Shown: positions 1-13,250, counted from the first letter of the stretch. The stretch is DNA of 64,000 nt from Rutidosis leptorrhynchoides (GCF_046630445.1 NC_092337.1:365806001-365870000); one strand, 5' to 3'. Notes: generated by a model not told the origin, from the sequence alone. Translations and numbers: made by a program.

Positions 1-1385
1 AAAACGGATTTAAAATGAAGAAGTTATGGGTAAAACAAGATTGGATAATTTTTCTCATTTTAGCTACGTGAAAATTGGTAACAAATCTATTCCAACCATA
101 ACTTAATCAACTTGTATTGTATATTATGTAATCTTGAGATACCATAGACACGTATACAATGTTTCGACCTATCATGTCGACACATCTATATATATTTCGG
201 AACAACCATAGACACTCTATATGTGAATGTTGGAGTTAGCTATACAGGGTTGAGGTTGATTCCAAAATATATATAGTTTGAGTTGTGATCAATACTGAGA
301 TACGTATACACTGGGTCGTGGATTGATTCAAGATAATATTTATCGATTTATTTCTGTACATCTAACTGTGGACAACTAGTTATAGGTTACTAACGAGGAC
401 AGCTGACTTAATAAACTTAAAACATCAAAATATATTAAAAGTGTTGTAAATATATTTTGAACATACTTTAATATATATGTATATATTGTTATAGGTTCGT
501 GAATCAACAGTGGCCAAGTCTTACTTCCCGACGAAGTAAAAATCTGTGAAAGTGAGTTATAGTCCCACTTTTAAAATCTAATATTTTTGGGATGAGAATA
601 CATGCAGGTTTTATAAATGATTTACAAAATAGACACAAGTACGTGAAATTACATTCTATGGTTGAATTATCGAAATCGAATATGCCCCTTTTTATTAAGT
701 CTGGTAATCTAAGAATTAGGGAACAGACACCCTAATTGACGCGAATCCTAAAGATAGATCTATTGGGCCTAACAAACCCCATCCAAAGTACAGGATGCTT
801 TAGTACTTCGAAATTTATATCATATCCGAAGGGTGTCCCGGAATGATGGGGATATTCTTATATATGCATCTTGTTATTGTCGGTTACCAGGTGTTCACCA
901 TATGAATGATTTTTATCTCTATGTATGGGATGTGTATTGAAATATGAAATCTTGTGGTCTATTGTTACGATTTGATATATATAGGTTAAACCTATAACTC
1001 ACCAACATTTTTGTTGACGTTTAAAGCATGTTTATTCTCAGGTGAATATTAAGAGCTTCCGCTGTTGCATACTAAAATAAGGACAAGATTTGGAGTCCAT
1101 GTTTGTATGATATTGTGTAAAAACTGCATTCAAGAAACTGATTTCGATGTAACATATTTGTATTGTAAACCATTATGTAATGGTCGTGTGTAAACAGGAT
1201 ATTTTAGATTATCATTATTTGATAATCTACGTAAAGCTTTTTAAACCTTTATTTATGAAATAAAGGTTATGGTTTGTTTTAAAAATGAATGCAGTCTTTG
1301 AAAAACGTCTCATATAGAGGTCAAAACCTCGCAACGAAATCAATTAATATGGAACGTTTTTAATCAATAAGAACGGGACATTTCA
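1..1385 (+). mobile_element. 3' part of a long LTR (family ending GAACGGGACATTTCA)
   Basis: This stretch is closely similar to 43688-45088 and 52002-53402 and, in reverse, to 47699-49090 and 56003-57410. It ends in the same terminal CA (GGGACATTTCA) at 1385. It is therefore the 3' portion of the LTR family whose full copy lies at 41560-45088; the 5' part is outside the window. Whether it is a solo LTR or one end of a longer element cannot be told here. The few short ORFs in it are not conserved between copies. Confidence 0.85.
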
Positions 1386-2848
1386 ATAAATACTCAATGT
1401 AAGTTATGTTCTCCTTTTTAAATTAATGTCTTGTAACTAAGTTATTATTATGCTTATTTAAGCCGAAGTAATCATGATGTTGGGCTAAAAATATTAAAAT
1501 TGGGTAATTGGGCTTTGTACCATAATTGGGGTTTAGACAAAAGAACGACAGTTGTGGAAATTAGACTATGGGCTATTAATGGGCTTTATATTTGTTTAAC
1601 TAAATGATAGTTTGTTAATTTTAATATAAAGATTTACAATTGGACGTACCTATAAATAGCCATATACACTCGATCGGACACGATGGGCGGGATATTTATA
1701 TGTACGAATAATCGTTCATTTAACCGGACACGGGAATGAATTAATAGTCTATGAAATTATTAAAACAGGGGTGAAATTATGTACAAGGACACTTGGCATA
1801 ATTGATAACAAAGTATTAAAACCTTGGATTACACGCAGTCGATATCCTGGTGTAATTATTAAACAAAGTATTAAGACCTTGTTACAGTTTAAGTCCCCAA
1901 TTAGTTGGAATATTTGACTTCGGATATAAGGATAATTTGACTAGGACAGTCGCACTTTATATTTATGACTGATGGACTGTTATGGACAAAAACCAGACGG
2001 GCATATTAAATAATCCAGGACAAAGGACAATTAACCCATGGGAATAAACTAAAATCAACACGTCAAACATCATGATTATGGAAGTTTAAATAAGCATAAT
2101 TCCTTTATTTTCATATTTAATTGCACTTCTAATTATCGCTCTTTTATTTATTGTCATTGTATTTAATTGCACTTTTAATTATCGTACTTTTTAATTATCG
2201 CACTTTTATATATCGCAATTTTATTATCGTTATTTACTTTATGCTTTAAATTAAGTTGTATTTATTTTTAATATTTTACATTAGGTTTTAACTGCGACTA
2301 AAGTTTTAAAATCGATAAACCGGTCATTAAACGGTAAACCCCCTTTTATATATTATTATATATAATTATAAATATTTTGTACAAATATAGTTAATTAAAA
2401 TATAGTGTACAATAAGCCCGCTCCCTGTGGAACGAACCGGACTTACTAAAAACTATACTACTCTACGATTAGGTACACTGCCTATAGTGTTGTAGCAAGG
2501 TTTAGGTATATCCATCTGTAAATAAATATCTTGTGTAAAATTGTATCGTATTTAATAGTTTTTCCTAGTAAAATATAAGCTATTTCATATACGCCTCGTA
2601 TAACATCACCAACTTCTGTAGTGTCGCAGTCCTTTCTACAAAGGATTTGTTGTAGATGACACAACACTTTCACTTTTGGTTTCACCCGTTTGAAGCATTA
2701 GTTGATTTGATGTTCATGAGATTATTTGTATAGTATGATCATTATGGAGATTCATTTTAAGAGACATGTTGTCAGGTGAAGATTTTTGGATTATGTTTGA
2801 GATTAGTCCAGCTTGAGGACAAACAAAGTTCAAGTGTGGGGGAATTTG
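1386..2848 (+). mobile_element. Relic of an Athila-like element (LTR end and 3' internal end with polypurine tract)
   Basis: The first part looks like an LTR. It has degenerate repeats of ATTATCGCACTTTT around 2130-2240 and an LTR-end-like stretch (CTACGATTAGGTACACTGCC) at 2463-2482, similar to the one at 39481-39499. From about 2690 it reads like the 3' end of an Athila-type internal region, closing with a polypurine tract (CAAGTGTGGGGG) at 2834-2844 directly before the next LTR. No coding domain is recognisable, so the element is a heavily reduced fossil. The left boundary is uncertain; a TG near 1401 and a CA near 2609 are only candidates for the LTR edges. Confidence 0.55.
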
Positions 2849-3998
2849 ATATTGCACAAATTACACATATTATTATTCGTAATAATAGTTCCTATTTGTA
2901 CATTTTCGAGGAAGTTTGTAGTTTTATTGGGCATTATTTGATCAAAAGGTGACTTTCGTTTTTCAAGTTTATTTGCATCCATACTTTTGTGAAATATTGA
3001 TATTTTGGATCTTTTATGGAAGATATTTGAGTTAGACTTCGTTGCGGAGGTTATGGTAAAGTTTTAGCGCTTTTAAAGAAGAAGACATCACATTTTAGCA
3101 TGTGGTACAATGCACTGGTCCATTGGTGCGTCGCACCAAGCCCCAAAACTGATTCGAGATTTTGGTTTGCGGATAAAAAGTACGACGCACTTATGGCCCA
3201 AGTTTAGATAGTGCGGCACACCAAAGTCGACCAGCACTAAGAAAACACGTTTTAAGGTAACTTTGAGGGTTTTTCATCGTATCTTTTCCCCACTCGTTCC
3301 ATAAATAAGGAGAGGCGATTTTGAGGGTTTTAAGGTCATTCTTCGTCAATATCAAGTGCTTTAACATCAAGATTGAAAATTGGATCATAGATTCATAATT
3401 GGTACTCTTAGTTTCATTTATTTTAGTGATAAACTATAAATTTCATTTGTTTCAATTATTTTATTGATTGTACCTCGGTTATGAATGGCTAAAAACCTTG
3501 TGTTTACTTAGATGTGAAATTTTAATGATGAATTGTTTTGTTTTATAAATTGTTATATTTGAATGATTAATATTAATTGTGTTTAATCAAAAGAACCACT
3601 ATTGTTTTTATTTGTTACTTTAATTCGATTACATATATTGTTGAACAGTTAATGTGAGTTGATTAGTGATACAATATATGCTTCAACATGCTTGGTGATC
3701 TAGACGTTTAGGTATGTGATTACAAGTGATTGAATTAAGTGTCTATGCGGTAATTGAATGGTAATTTAATAATGTAGTCGTGTAATTTCTACGAGTAATC
3801 GTTGTAATTAGGATTTTACGTGAGTTTAATCCAGTTTGAGCCTCAATAGTTTAATCAAAAATAGTTCGATCTTTTGAAAGAGATTATTGTGATTTAATCG
3901 AATTTAGTTGACTCATTTATACAATTATCGAACAGTTAACAGTTTTTAATCATAAAGGACAATCCACTTTCATTGTGAATCATCTGAGTAAGTAAACA
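2849..3998 (+). mobile_element. Athila-type LTR, incomplete
   Basis: It begins with TGATATTGCA directly after the polypurine tract ending about 2846. The solo LTR at 37719 starts almost the same way (TGATATTGCA). The body carries features usual for this LTR type, such as the AATGGCTAAAAACCTT stretch near 3485. It stops where the Tat element LTR begins at 3999, so its 3' end is not present. Confidence 0.7.
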
Positions 3999-4514
3999 CG
4001 TATGCGTGTGCTCATGTGCGTTATGCGGTATGCGGATTCGTATCTAATGCCTTTGTTCCCGGAACAGCGATTACTTGGCTATCAAGTAAATATCTTTTCC
4101 ATAATTACATCCGTGATTCGGGGGAGTTTGTTATGGAAAGGATTGCCATTATCTCGGATGGTTCTAGAATTAGGGTTTGCCTATATATACAAACCCTAAC
4201 TATCATTCTAAACATCATCACGTTACGTAACCATCATCTGCTACACGTCTTACGTAACAACATCATCTAGCATCTTCTCAAGGTTAACAGGTTAGTTTCT
4301 TGATTAACTAGCACCTACGACCTTATTTGGGGCCTTTTAATCGACGATCGTCATTAAAAGGTGGACTTAATCACTTGGCCACCCCGCCGACATCATCATG
4401 TCGGCCAGGTTTATTCACGGTAGCCGGACCGGAGAGCCTCGTTCTAAGATCTTTAAACCCCACTAACGTATTGAGCAGGCATGTTAAACCTTATGGTAAA
4501 AATATGCATGATCA
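3999..4514 (+). repeat. 5' LTR of the Tat element (incomplete)
   Basis: It aligns without gaps to 13761-14276, ending GCATGATCA in both. It contains the promoter-like CTATATATAC at about 4171-4180, followed by a likely leader. The sequence after it (AGTGGTGCTTTCATTGAGAG) is where the primer binding site should lie; I do not assign the tRNA. Confidence 0.9.
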
Positions 4515-4639
4515 AGTGGTGCTTTCATTGAGAGCCAAATTAGTTCAAGACTATTTAATTGCTTTCTCTTTTAAAAGGTTTTGAATTATAAGGCTTATTG
4601 TTGACGAAATTTTTTGAATTTTTTTCTTTTAATAGTATC

Positions 4640-6540
4640 ATGACTTCCGGGGACTCATCAGAACGTACTCAAACAGATAATCAGAACACACCATCTGGCA
4701 GTCAGCATACGCAGGCTATGACTACGGGGGCGGGATACGCGCCATATCTTCCACCTGTATCCGGCGAGCCTTTTCAGAGGTATAAGCCGATATATCCAGA
4801 TGGGATTACACCGCCAAGGGCAAACTCGCCAGTTACCACCACGCTGTTGGATTTTTCCGCAGTGGATCCAAGGGTCATCTTGGTAGGCACTAGCGGTGAA
4901 ACAGTAGGCCCGCACGTAGTATGCTGCGGCCAGGTACCTATTTATAGTACCACAGTTTCAATTCCTCTGCAGACGCAGAGTGTTCAGCAGAATTCATCGT
5001 TTACACCGTTGCAACCTTGGCAACCACCGCGTCCAATTTCGCAGTTTTTGACTCCTGCGGATGCGAAGGCATTACTTAATAGTTGGGGGTTCGGTGTCAT
5101 TCCGGATGCCAATTCTCATTGGACGCCGATAACCGTAGAACAGCAAAGCACTGCGCATACGGTTGGGCTTATAGAGGCATATCCTCAGGTCTCGCAGGCA
5201 TCTGCGCCACAGGTTTCGGCACCTTTTTAGATACCCGTATACTCTGCGTCGGCAAGCCTGCCTTCTTTTCCAAATCAACCTTGGTTGTATCCGCAGACGC
5301 CAGGGCAGCCTTGGTAAAATATTCAGGGGCGGGCAAACCTCGCAAGCCAATTTATGCATGCGGCACCTCCTGACATGGTCCACCTATTTTCACAACCTGA
5401 TTTTGTTCAGGATATGATGAGGCGTTTCTTCGCAGGGCTCAAAGGTGACCCTGTTAAACCACCTTTTGAGCTACCAACTACTTTCGATAAGTTTCCTCCG
5501 CATATAACTGCATATCCGTTTCCAATTGCGCCAAAGATACCTCATACGTTGGGTACTTACAATGGCTTAACTGATCCAGATGACTTCTTACAGCGTTTTG
5601 AAGGCGCAATGCGCACTCAAGGTTGGGTGGATCCGGTTGCGTGTCAGATATTTCCAATGACACTGCAGGGTATTGCTCGTGAATGGTTTAATAAGCTGTC
5701 GGCGGATAGTATAGCCGGGTTTATGGACCTGCGGACGAAATTCTTGCTACAATATCAGAATCAGAGGCCACATAAACGCACTCATATCGAATGTCATGAT
5801 ATTGTGCAGAAATCCAAGGAATCTTTGGGTGAATTTCTCACAAGATATACAAATGAGTGTCTGTGAATACCAGATCTCAAGCCAGAGCAACGGATTTCTG
5901 GACTCATACATGGTATAAACTCAGAACATCATCCAACAATGGTAAGGCGTCTGCGCCATACTGTCCCAACAACTTATGCGGAAGCGCTTAATGAATGCCA
6001 TGACTATATGCGGAGTGGTGAAGATAATGATATTCCAACAGCTAGTTCACGCAACGAGAGGAAAGACGATGATGATCGTTCGCGTGATCAAAATCATGGC
6101 AACAACTCTCGCGGAAGGTATCCTAGCGGTGGTCCTATTAGGAATGATAAAGGGAAATCAAGTGGCAATTATCGAAACAATAATCAGCGCGGCATCAATA
6201 ATCAGAACTATGCGCTGCTTAAAAGTTTGTCTAAAACGTCAAAAGAAATTTTGGCAACCGAACCAGTGTGCGCAACCTTTGCGGTTCCAAGTCCGCTTAC
6301 AGAATTCGGTAAGCGGGATAAAATAAAGTATTGTGAATTCCATGACGATTATGGGCATGACACTAATCGATGCAAAAACTTGATGGAACGAGTGCTCGAG
6401 GCACTACGCGCAGGTAAATTGGATCACCTAAAACCACCTAAGAAGGACAAAGGAAAATCTGCAGAAGAAGGGTCGAAGGCAAAAACTTTCGCATGGCAAA
6501 AAGTTGATAAAACAAAAAACGCCGACTTAACCATTAATAT
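4640..6540 (+). pseudogene. gag region of the Tat element
   Basis: The reading starts at ATG 4640 (MTSGDSSERT), which follows the 5' LTR by about 125 bp. A Pro/Thr/Gln-rich head is followed by the retrotransposon gag (capsid) domain around 5540-5860, with the usual DPDDFLQRFEGAMRTQGW and GIAREWFNKL stretches. Downstream is a basic, Asn/Gly/Arg-rich segment (6030-6230). A zinc-knuckle-like CX2HX4HX4C (CEFHDDYGHDTNRC) lies at about 6331-6372, a form typical of Tat elements. In the family this protein builds the virus-like particle. The region is a fossil with about two breaks. Confidence 0.85.
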
Positions 6541-8510
6541 GGTCGACACAGAGAAAGTTAGCCAGCGGAGAAAGTACAATGATCACCATGACTGGGAACT
6601 TCTCCCAATCACGTTTCCTCCTGTAATGTCAATCGACACAGTTAACGAGCCCATTATCATCAAGTGTCGCATCCCTACTTGCGGAGTACAAGTTAAACGC
6701 ATGCATATTGACACCGGGAGTGGCGTGGACATTATGTACGAGCATTGCTATCGTTTCCTCCCTGCAGAAGTTAAAACGCAGCTACGCCAGTCTAATATTA
6801 CATTATCTGGGTTCTCCGGGGAAAGCTCATGGCCGCTAGGCCGGATAGAGCTAATAATAGAACTCGCGGATGACAAGAATCCGCAATTGGTTAGACACGA
6901 GTTAGTTGACTTTTACGTGGTTCGTTTAACTTCGCGGTACAACGCGTCGCTCGGGAGAAATTTCATACGACGTTTTAACATTATATCGTCGGTGGTGCAT
7001 GGTTTAATAAAGTTTCCTACGAAGGGAGGGGTTGCCACGATTGCTTCACATCAAACAACCGAGTTGTGTGGTTCAGTTGTGCCTGTAAACATTCCCAGCG
7101 TAGGAGAACAACTCGCAAGTAGTACGGTCATGGAAAACCATTTACATCCCGATAAGCAGATTAAAATCGGCGCAGGCTTGTCAGCCGAAACAAAGGCCAA
7201 ATTGCAAGGAATATTGAACGCTAACGCAGATGTTTTTGTGTGGCGTGAATCAGACATGATCGGGGTACCGCGAGACATTGCGGAAGATAAATTGAATGTT
7301 AACCCATCACTCACACCCGTTAGACAAAAGAAGCGGCATATGGCTCTTGAGCGCAGTGATTGGCTATGCGCAGAAGTAGATAATCTTGTTAAGGCAAACA
7401 TCCTGCGGGAGGTGCGGTATCAGACATGGGTTGCGAATCCTGTGTTAGTCAAAAAGGCTGATGGTAATTGGCGGATGTGTGTTGATTTTAAAGACATTAA
7501 TAAAGCGTGTCCTAAGGACAACTACCCTCTCCCGGAAATAGATTGGAAGGTGGAATCACTGTCAGGGTTCCGGTACAAGTGTTTTCAAGACGCGTACAAG
7601 GGTTATCACCAAATCTTAATGGCTGCGGAAGATGAGGACAAGACTACTTTCCATACGCCGCAAGGTATTTACTGTTATACGAAGATGCCCTTCGGATTAA
7701 AAAACGCAGGTGCAACCTATCAGCGCGTAATTGATGCGGCGTTCAAACACCAAATTGGTAGGAATCTTGAAGCGTACGTTGACGACCTGGTAATTAAGAG
7801 CAACACTGAAGAAGAAATGCTCGCGGACATCCTAGAAACGTTTGCATCTTTTCACAGGATAAACATGAAGCTTAACCTGCTCAAATGTAGTTTTGGGGAG
7901 GAGGAAGGCAAGTTTCTGGGGCATGTGGTGACAGCACGGGAAATCAAGGCAAATCCCAAAAAGATTGAAGCCATTGATAGTTTACCATTTCCGAAGACAA
8001 AGAAAGACGTGCAGAGTCTATCCGGAAAGCTTGCGGCAATCACGCAGTTTTTGTCGAAGGCCGCAGAGCAACAATTGCCATTCTTCAATACTTTAAAGAA
8101 TTGTTTAAAGAAAAAAGACTTCGTGTGGACTCAGGAAGCAGAATCAGCCTTTCAGGAGATGAAGAAGGTGCTGGCTGAATTACCAACACTCACTGCGCCA
8201 GTATCAGGAGAAACGCTTACGCTGTATCTTGCGGCATCGAAAGAGGCTATCAGCTCGGTCCTTATCGCAGATCGCGGAAAGGTAATCCACTTTTATTTAC
8301 ATGCATTATTTATTTCGCAAAAATATAACGCTGAGGTATTCTCAGACGCAAATGCCGGTCTACTTCGTAAGCAAGACGCTGACATCAAGCGAAGTAAACT
8401 ATTCACCAATAGAAAAGCTAGTATATGCGCTAGTCCACACGGTGCGGCGTTTGCGCCGGTACTTTCAAGCACATCCAATCGTGGTTCTAACTGATCAACT
8501 GATCAAACAG
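6541..8510 (+). pseudogene. Protease, reverse transcriptase and RNase H of the Tat element
   Basis: The aspartic protease is marked by MHIDTGSGVD near 6702-6731. The reverse transcriptase follows, with PLPEIDWKVE, MPFGLKNAGATYQR and the catalytic AYVDDLVIKS at about 7774-7803. RNase H follows the RT, from about 8180. Its first half is separated from PVYFVSKTL by a 64-nt segment with intron borders (8282-8345). The reading continues from 6541 to that point without interruption. Reverse transcription would take place in the cytoplasmic particle; the lineage call rests on the RT motifs and the second RNase H that follows. Confidence 0.88.
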
Positions 8511-8581
8511 GTTGGTACATGCCTAATTTGCGACAATGTCCGGGGTTACCGCTTTGACTAACGCAATCATTTTTCTTTCAG

Positions 8582-10549
8582 GTGTTATACAAGCCTGAGA
8601 TTTCTGGCCGAATGGCTAAATGGGAAGTTGAGTTAGGAGAACATGAAATAAATTTTTCTTCGCACAGCGCGGTTAAGGGTCAAATACTTGCGGATTACCT
8701 AGCAGAGTTACCTGCGGATGTAGAGGCATCCGCAGAACATCAAGATACGCCTGCACCAACTATGTCACCATGGGAGTTATACACCGATGGTGCCTACAGC
8801 ACAGCTGGCGCGGGTGCGGGTGTAATTTTAACTGGTCCATATGGCGAAGAGCATACATATGCACTACGGTTTAATTTTGCTGTTACGAACAACGAAGCAG
8901 AATACGAGGCTCTGTTAGCGGGTTTGCGTATTGCGCATAAATTGAATGTTAAAATTCTGCACGCTTATGTGGATTCAAAGCTGGTATGTAGTCAAGTCAG
9001 CGGGGACTTTGAAGCACATGACATTGCCATGCAGCAATATTTATCGCTTGTTCATAACCTCGCTGACCAGTTTGAAGCTTTTCAAATCTCCCACGTAATG
9101 CGGGGGCAAAATAAGAAAGCGGATGCGCTTAGCAAATTAGCCGCTTTGGCTTTTGATCATCTGGTGAAGAAAGTTCTTATAGAAGAACTGCATGCAAAAT
9201 CCATCGTTATGATGCCTTTGGTAGAACCTGTCGAGGAATCCAGCTCAACATGGATGACACCCATTATTGCTTTCCTGCGGGACGGCACATCACCTGCGGA
9301 CTCCGTTGATGCGAAGAAGGTCTGCACAAAGGCACCACTATATGCCCTTGAGGGAGATGTCCTATATCGGAAAAATTATTTAGGGCCGCACTTAAGGTGT
9401 ATTGGCCCGAAAGAGGCAGAGGAGGTTATACGCGAGGTGCATGAAGGTGCATGCTCTCTTCATTCGGGGCACAAGTCTATTGTGTCAAAAATTATGCGGC
9501 TAGGTTATTATTGGCTCACTATGTACGCAAATACCGCGCGAATAGTTAAGCAATGTGAATCTTGCCAAATACATGCACCCATCAGCAGGGCACCTGCGCA
9601 TCCTATGATACCAGTCTCCTCACCGTGGCCATTCTGCAAATGGGCAATTGACATAGTCGGACCATTTCCAAAAGGCCGAGGTAATATTTTTATTTTATAC
9701 CGTATGCTAATTACGTCAGTATCTTACGCATACTCTGCACACGCAGGAAACATCAAATTCTTGATTGTTGCAATCGACTATTTCACGAAATGGGTTGAAG
9801 CACGATCGCTGGCAACAATATCAGGAAAAAGGCTGCATAATTTTGTATGGGAAGACATAGCTTGTCGATTCGGTATACCAAACGAAATTGTTAGTGATAA
9901 TGGTATGCAATTTGCGGGAGATCCTTTTCACAGCTGGTGCACGGAGCTTAATATTAAGCAAACTTTTACATCCGTTGCGCATCCGCAGGCGAACGGCTAG
10001 TGCGAAGTCACCAACCGAGACATAGTGGCTGGAATCAAAGCTAGGTTGGTCCATGGTAGAGTTGGTTGGGTGGACGAACTGCCAAAGGTTTTGTGGGCGC
10101 ATAGAACAACGCCCAAAGCAAGCACTGGTGAGACTCCGTTCAGTTTGGTTTATGGATCAGAAGTTGTTGTGCCCGCAGAAGTTGGGGTACCAACGTTCCG
10201 CATACAGAATTTTGATGAACAAAATAACTCAGAAACTTTACGGGAAAATCTTAATCTGCTTGAAGAACGCAGACTCTCTGCGACGGTAAACGAAGCCAAT
10301 AACAAGCAGAAAATTGCAAAGTACTACAATCAGCGTGTGCGTTCGATCTCTTATAAGTGCGGGGACTTAGTTTGGCATCAGAATGACGCAAGTCATACGA
10401 AGGATACTGGAAAATTGGGCCCCCGCTGGGAAGGTCCGTATAGGGTAGCAAAAGCAAGCAACACCGGGGCATACCATCTCGAGACATTAGATGGAAAACC
10501 TGTGAAACGCACTTGGCATGCGACATTGTTGAAAAAATGTTATATGTAG
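8582..10549 (+). pseudogene. Second (archaeal-type) RNase H and integrase of the Tat element
   Basis: The first domain has the acid motifs of an aRNH: LYTDGAYS, NNEAEYEALLAG, YVDSKLV and KKADALSKLA (about 8772-9150). Integrase follows with an HHCC zinc finger (HEGACSLHSGHKS to CESCQIH, about 9440-9571), the catalytic-core motifs IDIVGPF and VSDNGMQF, and a C-terminal segment to 10549 ending in a GPYRVAKA-type domain. A 66-nt segment with intron borders sits in the integrase core (9681-9746). A duplicated RNase H is a hallmark of Tat elements. The integrase region has about one break. Confidence 0.88.
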
Positions 10550-11302
10550 CTGGATGGACCTGATCACTCCAATTTATTTTAGCACATTATTTTTTCTATG
10601 TATTTTCCTTCCGTTTGGATGTGTCGCGGTTGTAATCATTATTAATGCCAATTGAATATTTACTCGCGCATACTTTTATTGTTTATTTCTTTTTGTATGC
10701 GGTTCCTACCTACTTAAGGGGTGTCCTCTAGCCCCCGTGCGGCAGAAGTCTGTTTGGTTACAAGGCTAGACATTAACGGCAGGCGAAGGGAATTGATTTT
10801 CCCCTAGCCAAGCGCCACGCAGACTAGATGGATGCCAAGTCGACTTAAAAATACAAGCATTGGTTTGCTTGTACGTAATTACTCTCGCATTGGTTTGCGT
10901 GTGGAACTCTTAAGCATAAAAGCATTGGTTTGTTTTTAGTTGCATTGCTTACCATACATCTAAAGTGCACCCCTAGTACATGACAAAGCAATAACGCAGT
11001 AGCTTTTGAGTTTAAGTTGTTCAAGGTAAAATCGCTAAAGTATTGGTTTATTTTACGCAGTACCTGATCATACGCATAAGTTTTGGTTAACTATGCGCAT
11101 GGGCATGCAGTTAATTCTTTGTTTTGATTCGCGATATATAAACAAATTAATACACTACGCATGACACGATAATATATACATAAAGTTATTACAAATGGTA
11201 ATTGTTTAAAATGCCTACCCATCACGGGACCTAAGGCCCAAAAATTGTATTTACAATTGCCTGCCTAAGTATAGGACTTACGGTGCAAACTATTACAACA
11301 AC
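10550..11302 (+). other. Non-coding spacer between pol and the antisense gene
   Basis: No ORF is supported. It holds several short degenerate repeats of an 'AAGCATTGGTTTGCTTG'-like unit between about 10850 and 11100 and two GC-rich patches near 10725-10810. In Tat elements this is where sense pol and antisense gene transcripts would end facing each other, so 3'-end signals for both strands are expected, but I cannot point to a definite one. Confidence 0.5.
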
Positions 11303-13250
11303 CTAATAATCCTCCTTGAGGAACCCTTCAATCGACATGTTCGGGTCTGTAGCAAACGCATTAATTAGGGGGATCGGGATGGCAGCGATGGCTTCTTCCG
11401 CTTCCATGAGCACTGCAGCCGTACCCTCCTTCAATTTTTTCTGCACGACGTCGGGGTACGGCGGTGTGAGCCCGTAGGCTTGGATCACCTCTAGCACTGC
11501 CTTGTTGATTTCGTGGTCTTTAACCACGTCAACATAGGCGTTGAACTTGTCGGACACGGGCCCGGAATCCATCACCTTCTGCGCAATGGTAGGAAGAGCG
11601 GTGCGAAGTTTTGTCAAGTCCGCCTCTGCTAGCTCGCGCCCAGTCACCGCGTCATCCTTCTCCCTAGTAACCTTTTCCAGCTCCACCCGCAGACGCTCAG
11701 TCTCCCCTTTGGACTGGTAACCTTCTTCCGCGGCGTCCCTGTCTTTCTTAACCTGCTCAACTCTCGCTTGCAGCAGCCCTAATTCTGTCTCTTTTCGCAC
11801 GGCCACTTGATACAAGTTAGTGGAACGGCGGGCTTGATCCGCAACCATGCCAAAAAAGATGAGGCCGTTTTGAACGAAGGCGTTGAGCTCCTGATTAAAA
11901 GGCAGTGTGGCTAGTTGGTTGCGGAACTCAGCCGGGAAGATTTGTTGGAGGAAGTTGGATTGCTCTGCGGCGTTTTCCGCCGATGACTGGGTAAGCTGCG
12001 CCAGGATCGCCAATCGGAAGCTACCGTGTGGCGGGGTTGGTGTAGACTCGGAGTCCAGGTGTATCGTCTTGAAGTTTGACTCGGCGGTAGCTTCAAGGTC
12101 CGGATTGACCCGTAGTGGGGTGTGATGCGTCTCTTCAGCATGCTCTGCGTATTATACCGTATGGTTAGATAAATGCAAACTTAAGTATGCGGTATGCGCG
12201 AAAGCAGAACTCTTACCAGATGGGGGAGGTAGATCCGCAGAACGGGGTTCGATGGGAACGAAGTTGTCGTTCCGCTTGTCCTCCCTCTATTTGGGAGTGA
12301 GTTTCTTCTTCTTCTGTTGGGATTGGGAGGCTTCGGCGGCCTTGCGCTTATTACCGGAGGTGGCAGGTGCATTCTCGCCAGTTTTCTCCTGCTCTACCTG
12401 CTGGTTCACATTCTGCTTGCGGAAGGCGATGCCTGCAATCTCCTCCGCAGTCAGTACTTTCTTCATCTTCATCTCTTCAAACATGCACGCATGTGTTAGC
12501 ACATATAAAATAGCACTCTGTTATGTTAGTACGTGATTATACTATTCCTACCCTTTCCATCCGGTCCGACTATGGCTGGACGCACATCTTCCCATGGCCA
12601 GTGTGCGGAGATCTTCCCTAATCGCAACATTACGTTCCCGTATGACCGGTGCACCAGTTGTGCGTTAGCGCACTCCGCCAATAGCTTTGTTTCCTCGTCA
12701 TCAAGGACCGGGGTTTTGTTCACATCCTTCTCCACCTTCTCGCACCATATAAGCGTTTGCGGAAAATTGGTACCAACTACAGTTTGGTCAATGTAAAAGA
12801 AAGTTTCTTTCCAGTTACCCGCATTCGACTTTGGGGTTTTTGTGAAATTTTGTCGGGCGAAGAAGGTGAACCAGGATTTGTGGTGATTGGCTAAGCGCTA
12901 TAGATGACAGAAAACTTTAACCAGCGGTACCTTGTTGAGTGCGACGCACCACATCTCAAACAGTACTATTTTACCTATGGCATACGGGTGTAGCTGCCCT
13001 AATCCCACCCTGAAGTGGTCTAATACGCCTAGGAAGAAGTCAAAGGGGGAACCCTAAAGTTACCGTGCTTGAACGCATGTTCGTAGATGGCCACCTACTT
13101 CTCCGGTGGCTCGTGAGCACGCTGATTAGACAGGGGTGGCACCGGATTGTACTTTGCTAACGGTGGGTATTGTTTGACTAAGTAATCAACGTGTTTCTGC
13201 TCTATAACCGATCTAACACTCTCTACATAGGTCTCGTTAGCTTTAGACAT
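11303..13250 (-). pseudogene. Antisense accessory gene of the Tat element (split, fossil)
   Basis: On the - strand a reading starts at ATG 13250 (MSKANETYVE) and further blocks follow at 12735-12526, 12500-12220 and 12013-11303. The last block is a 236-aa piece with a central heptad-rich coiled coil (ELGLLQARVEQVKKDRDAAE and on) and an acidic C-terminus (GFLKEDY). A Lys-rich, nuclear-localisation-like QQKKKKLTPK lies in the middle block. An intron with good borders (GTAAGAG to TACGCAG) occupies 12145-12216. Antisense ORFs between pol and 3' LTR are known from Tat elements such as Grande, RIRE2 and Retand; their function is unknown. A TATA box lies 130 bp upstream. About two breaks are suspected. 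Confidence 0.75.

Noticed and set aside
2482-2685. Small - strand ORF of 67 codons
   Set aside because: It lies across an LTR end and degenerate internal sequence, with no recognisable domain.
7051-7401. Frame of 116 codons on the - strand within the Tat pol
   Set aside because: Shadow of the protease-RT frame on the other strand, with no domain of its own.
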